Positions 62,223 to 64,000 of a stretch of DNA of 64,000 bases are shown here, piece after piece. The notes below the pieces were generated by a model. The model made no database searches, was not told the origin of the DNA, and worked only from the letters and a program-made list of their open reading frames with translations. Both the position numbers and the translations under genes were made by a program. Location of the stretch: NCBI RefSeq assembly GCF_044962685.1, contig NZ_JBBKTX010000014.1, positions 72,617 through 136,616 on the forward strand, written 5' to 3'. How positions within the stretch are numbered: the stretch's first letter is position 1; every line of letters starts with the position of its first letter. The stretch comes from Oceanobacter antarcticus. Its GTDB lineage: Bacteria > Pseudomonadota > Gammaproteobacteria > Pseudomonadales > Oceanobacteraceae.

Positions 62223-62981
62223 ATGGAAACCCTCTCAGACCAACAACTGTTGCGTTACAGCCGCCATATCCTGCTGCCAGAGATGGACATCGAAGGGCAA
62301 CAGGCACTGTTACAAGCCCGCGTCATGATCATTGGTCTTGGTGGCCTTGGTTCACCCGTCGCCCTGTATCTTGCCGCCAGTGGCATTGGCCAACTGCTGC
62401 TGGTCGACGATGACCAGGTCGAACTGTCCAACCTGCAACGCCAGATTGCCCACGCCGACGCCGACGTGGGCCGTGCCAAAGTAGATTCCGCAGCGGCACA
62501 CATACAAGCGCTCAACCCAGATTGCCAGGTAACGGCCATACAACGCCGCGCCGATAAAACCTGGCTGCAAAGCCAACTCGGCATGATAGACGTAGTACTC
62601 GACTGCACCGACAACGCCGACATTCGTTACCAACTGAACCAGGCCAGCCTCGCCACAAAAACACCCTGGATATCCGCCGCCGCCACCGGCACACAAGGAC
62701 AATGGATCTGGTTTGACCCTACGGACAACAACAGCCCCTGCTATCGCTGCCTCTACCCAAACCTGACCACCAGTGGACTCAGCTGCGCCGACAGCGGCGT
62801 ACTGGCACCGCTGGTAGGAGTGATTGGATCACTACAAGCACTGGAAGCACTGAAATTTATCGCCAACCTAGGCGATACCCGCCCAGGCCGACTCAAAACA
62901 TTCGACGCCCTTGCCGGAGAACAGCGCAGCTGGGAACTCCCAAAAAACCCACAATGCCCGGATTGCAGTCGCCTGGAGTAA
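62223..62981 (+). CDS. moeB: Molybdopterin-synthase adenylyltransferase (MoeB/ThiF family)
   Basis: This 252-residue E1-like enzyme adenylates the C-terminus of a small sulfur-carrier protein (MoaD or ThiS). The start RYSRHILLPEMDIEGQQAL and the loop IIGLGGLGSP are typical. Two CxxC pairs (CYRC and CPDC) bind zinc. The loop GLSCADSGVLAP lies where the MoeB family has a Cys. The choice between MoeB and ThiF cannot be made firmly; position after prfA-prmC, as in Pseudomonas, favours MoeB. Confidence 0.92.
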   Translation: METLSDQQLLRYSRHILLPEMDIEGQQALLQARVMIIGLGGLGSPVALYLAASGIGQLLLVDDDQVELSNLQRQIAHADADVGRAKVDSAAAHIQALNPDCQVTAIQRRADKTWLQSQLGMIDVVLDCTDNADIRYQLNQASLATKTPWISAAATGTQGQWIWFDPTDNNSPCYRCLYPNLTTSGLSCADSGVLAPLVGVIGSLQALEALKFIANLGDTRPGRLKTFDALAGEQRSWELPKNPQCPDCSRLE

Positions 62982-63341
62982 CCACCCGACATCCGTGGGG
63001 ACTGCATCGCAGTGGCATACTCATGCCAAAGCACTGTGGGCTATAGGGGACATATATAGACGCTTCCCCAATATCAAGGATGACTTGGCCCTGACACCTG
63101 CCATATGCCCTTGATTTATTTCCTGTTAACCATCACTTGTTCGTTGCGATGACAGTGGCAGTTCTGACATATATCCGGCTTCTGTTCGGGATCAGCTCCC
63201 GCAGCCCTGATGAAATCCGAACCCTGGCACCTTTAACATCTATTCGATCTGGCCACGCCGATCGTGTCCCGCTCAGGCTCTACCAGGGACGGATTGCCCC
63301 GTTACATCATCAAACAACGACTACCCGATGGGTTTTTGCTT
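62982..63341. other. Gap between moeB and the IS110-family transposase
   Basis: No gene is supported. TGGCAT/ATGCCA forms a short hairpin at 63013-63028. TAGGGGACAT at 63044-63053 repeats the outer part of the MITE-like element's end. The right part, from about 63120, is probably the non-coding 3' end of the insertion sequence. Confidence 0.5.
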
Positions 63342-64000
63342 TCAGGCCGGATTAAAGACCGTTTGACGTGTCAAAACGCTCCAAATAATCCGCGCCAGTT
63401 TATGCGCAATGGCGACAACGCCCTTGTGCAATCCGCGACGCTGGACGATGTCTATCATCCAGCGCGCCAGATTTGTGTCTTCGTTTCGCTTAGCCCAGCG
63501 CAGTGTGTGACGTGCAGCCTGCACCAGTCATTTTCTCAAGTAGGCATCCCCACGCTTGGTAATCCCTGACATCACCGATTTATGACCACTGGCCTTTTGT
63601 CTCGGTGTTAACCCCGTCCACGCCGCAAAATCCCGGCTGTTATGAAAGACCTCCGCATTGTCCACCGTACTCTTGATGGCCGTCGCGATATGAGCCCCGA
63701 TTCCAGGGATAGAGATCAGGTTCTGGCATTGCTGATCCTGTTCGCCATAACGCTTTAATTCTTCGTTAATGTGATCAATCCGACGCGATAACAGGTCATA
63801 TTCAGTCAATGTCCAATTCAACTCCGACTGCATCATGCCAGACAGCTCACCTTGTTCCAGAATCTCGCGCAACCCTTTAAGTACAGCATTGATTCCGACG
63901 GGGAAGATATAACCATAGTCCGTCAACAAACCGCGCATCTGATTGCAAAGCGCAGTGCGATCCTTGACCAATCGTTCTCGCATTCGATGCAAGCTCTGAA
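63342..64000 (-). pseudogene. IS110-family transposase, interrupted and partial
   Basis: The N-terminal DEDD domain is beyond the window. What is visible begins with LHRMRERLVKDRTALCNQMR and contains the C-terminal Tnp-20 domain, with LISIPGIGAHIATAI, FAAWTGLTPRQKASGHKSV and SGITKRGDAYLRK. After that a TGA at 63528-63530 stops the frame. The same frame goes on with LVQAARHTLRWAKRNEDTNL to a stop at 63342, which is the normal end of this family. So there is one in-frame nonsense codon. The truncated product would lose about 60 residues, including part of the conserved C-terminus, and is probably inactive. Confidence 0.85.

Noticed and set aside
63137..63355. 72-codon plus-strand frame at the insertion-sequence end
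   Set aside because: It overlaps the transposase end and the likely non-coding 3' part of the element; nothing supports coding.
1..64000. CRISPR array, integron or prophage
   Set aside because: No spaced repeats of 25-40 bases, no cas, integrase or phage structural genes were seen.

Overview
The window is chromosomal DNA from a flagellated Gram-negative gammaproteobacterium. The basis is a complete division and cell-wall (dcw) cluster in the E. coli order, a meso-DAP type MurE, the lolB-ispE-tRNA-Gln-prs-rplY-pth-ychF block, the miaB-phoH-ybeY-corC-lnt block, and DUF1820 and DUF6164 genes. A marine Oceanospirillales/Pseudomonadales-type organism fits the gene order, but the genus cannot be fixed from the sequence alone.

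Layout. 1-6,300: the 3' end of an ArgE-like deacetylase, a GMC (choline dehydrogenase-like) oxidoreductase, a 265-bp MITE-like element, a NitT/TauT-type ABC importer (ATPase, permease, binding protein) and a LysR regulator. 6,300-9,150: an accessory, partly decayed stretch with two pseudogenes, a bacteriohemerythrin, a possible 59-residue membrane protein and a small HTH protein behind two 15-bp palindromes. 9,150-13,930: the gcvT-gcvH-gcvP glycine cleavage genes on the minus strand, with an intrinsic terminator before gcvP. 14,255-16,186: fliR-flhB without their usual flagellar neighbours. 16,176-19,705: minus-strand genes for a transglutaminase-like protein, a cNMP-binding/rhodanese protein, a DUF502 membrane protein and a voltage-gated cation channel.

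20,395-38,132 is the dcw cluster: mraZ, rsmH, ftsL, ftsI, murE, murF, mraY, murD, ftsW, murG, murC, ddlB, ftsQ, ftsA, ftsZ, lpxC. Most neighbours overlap by 1-11 bases. It makes the UDP-MurNAc-pentapeptide and lipid I/II and builds the divisome core. It is followed by an M23 peptidase (in the place of secM), secA, argJ and mutT. 43,806-49,473 is the minus-strand miaB-phoH-ybeY-corC-lnt-DUF6164 block. 49,604-51,507 holds DUF1820, an unrecognised 199-residue protein and a TetR regulator. 51,782-58,741 is the minus-strand TPR lipoprotein-lolB-ispE-tRNA-Gln-prs-rplY-pth-ychF block. 58,911-62,981 is hemA-prfA-prmC-moeB on the plus strand. The window ends in an IS110-family transposase interrupted by an in-frame stop.

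A recurring theme is short perfect tandem repeats in otherwise conventional loci: a 7-mer after argE, an 8-mer between gcvH and gcvP, a 6-mer coding a Ser-Thr tail at the start of MurG, and a 15-mer inside prmC. I did not find an obviously new multi-gene system. The best leads are the MITE-like element, the small HTH gene with paired operators, the channel with a calcium-type filter, and the hairpins that may separate expression within operons.
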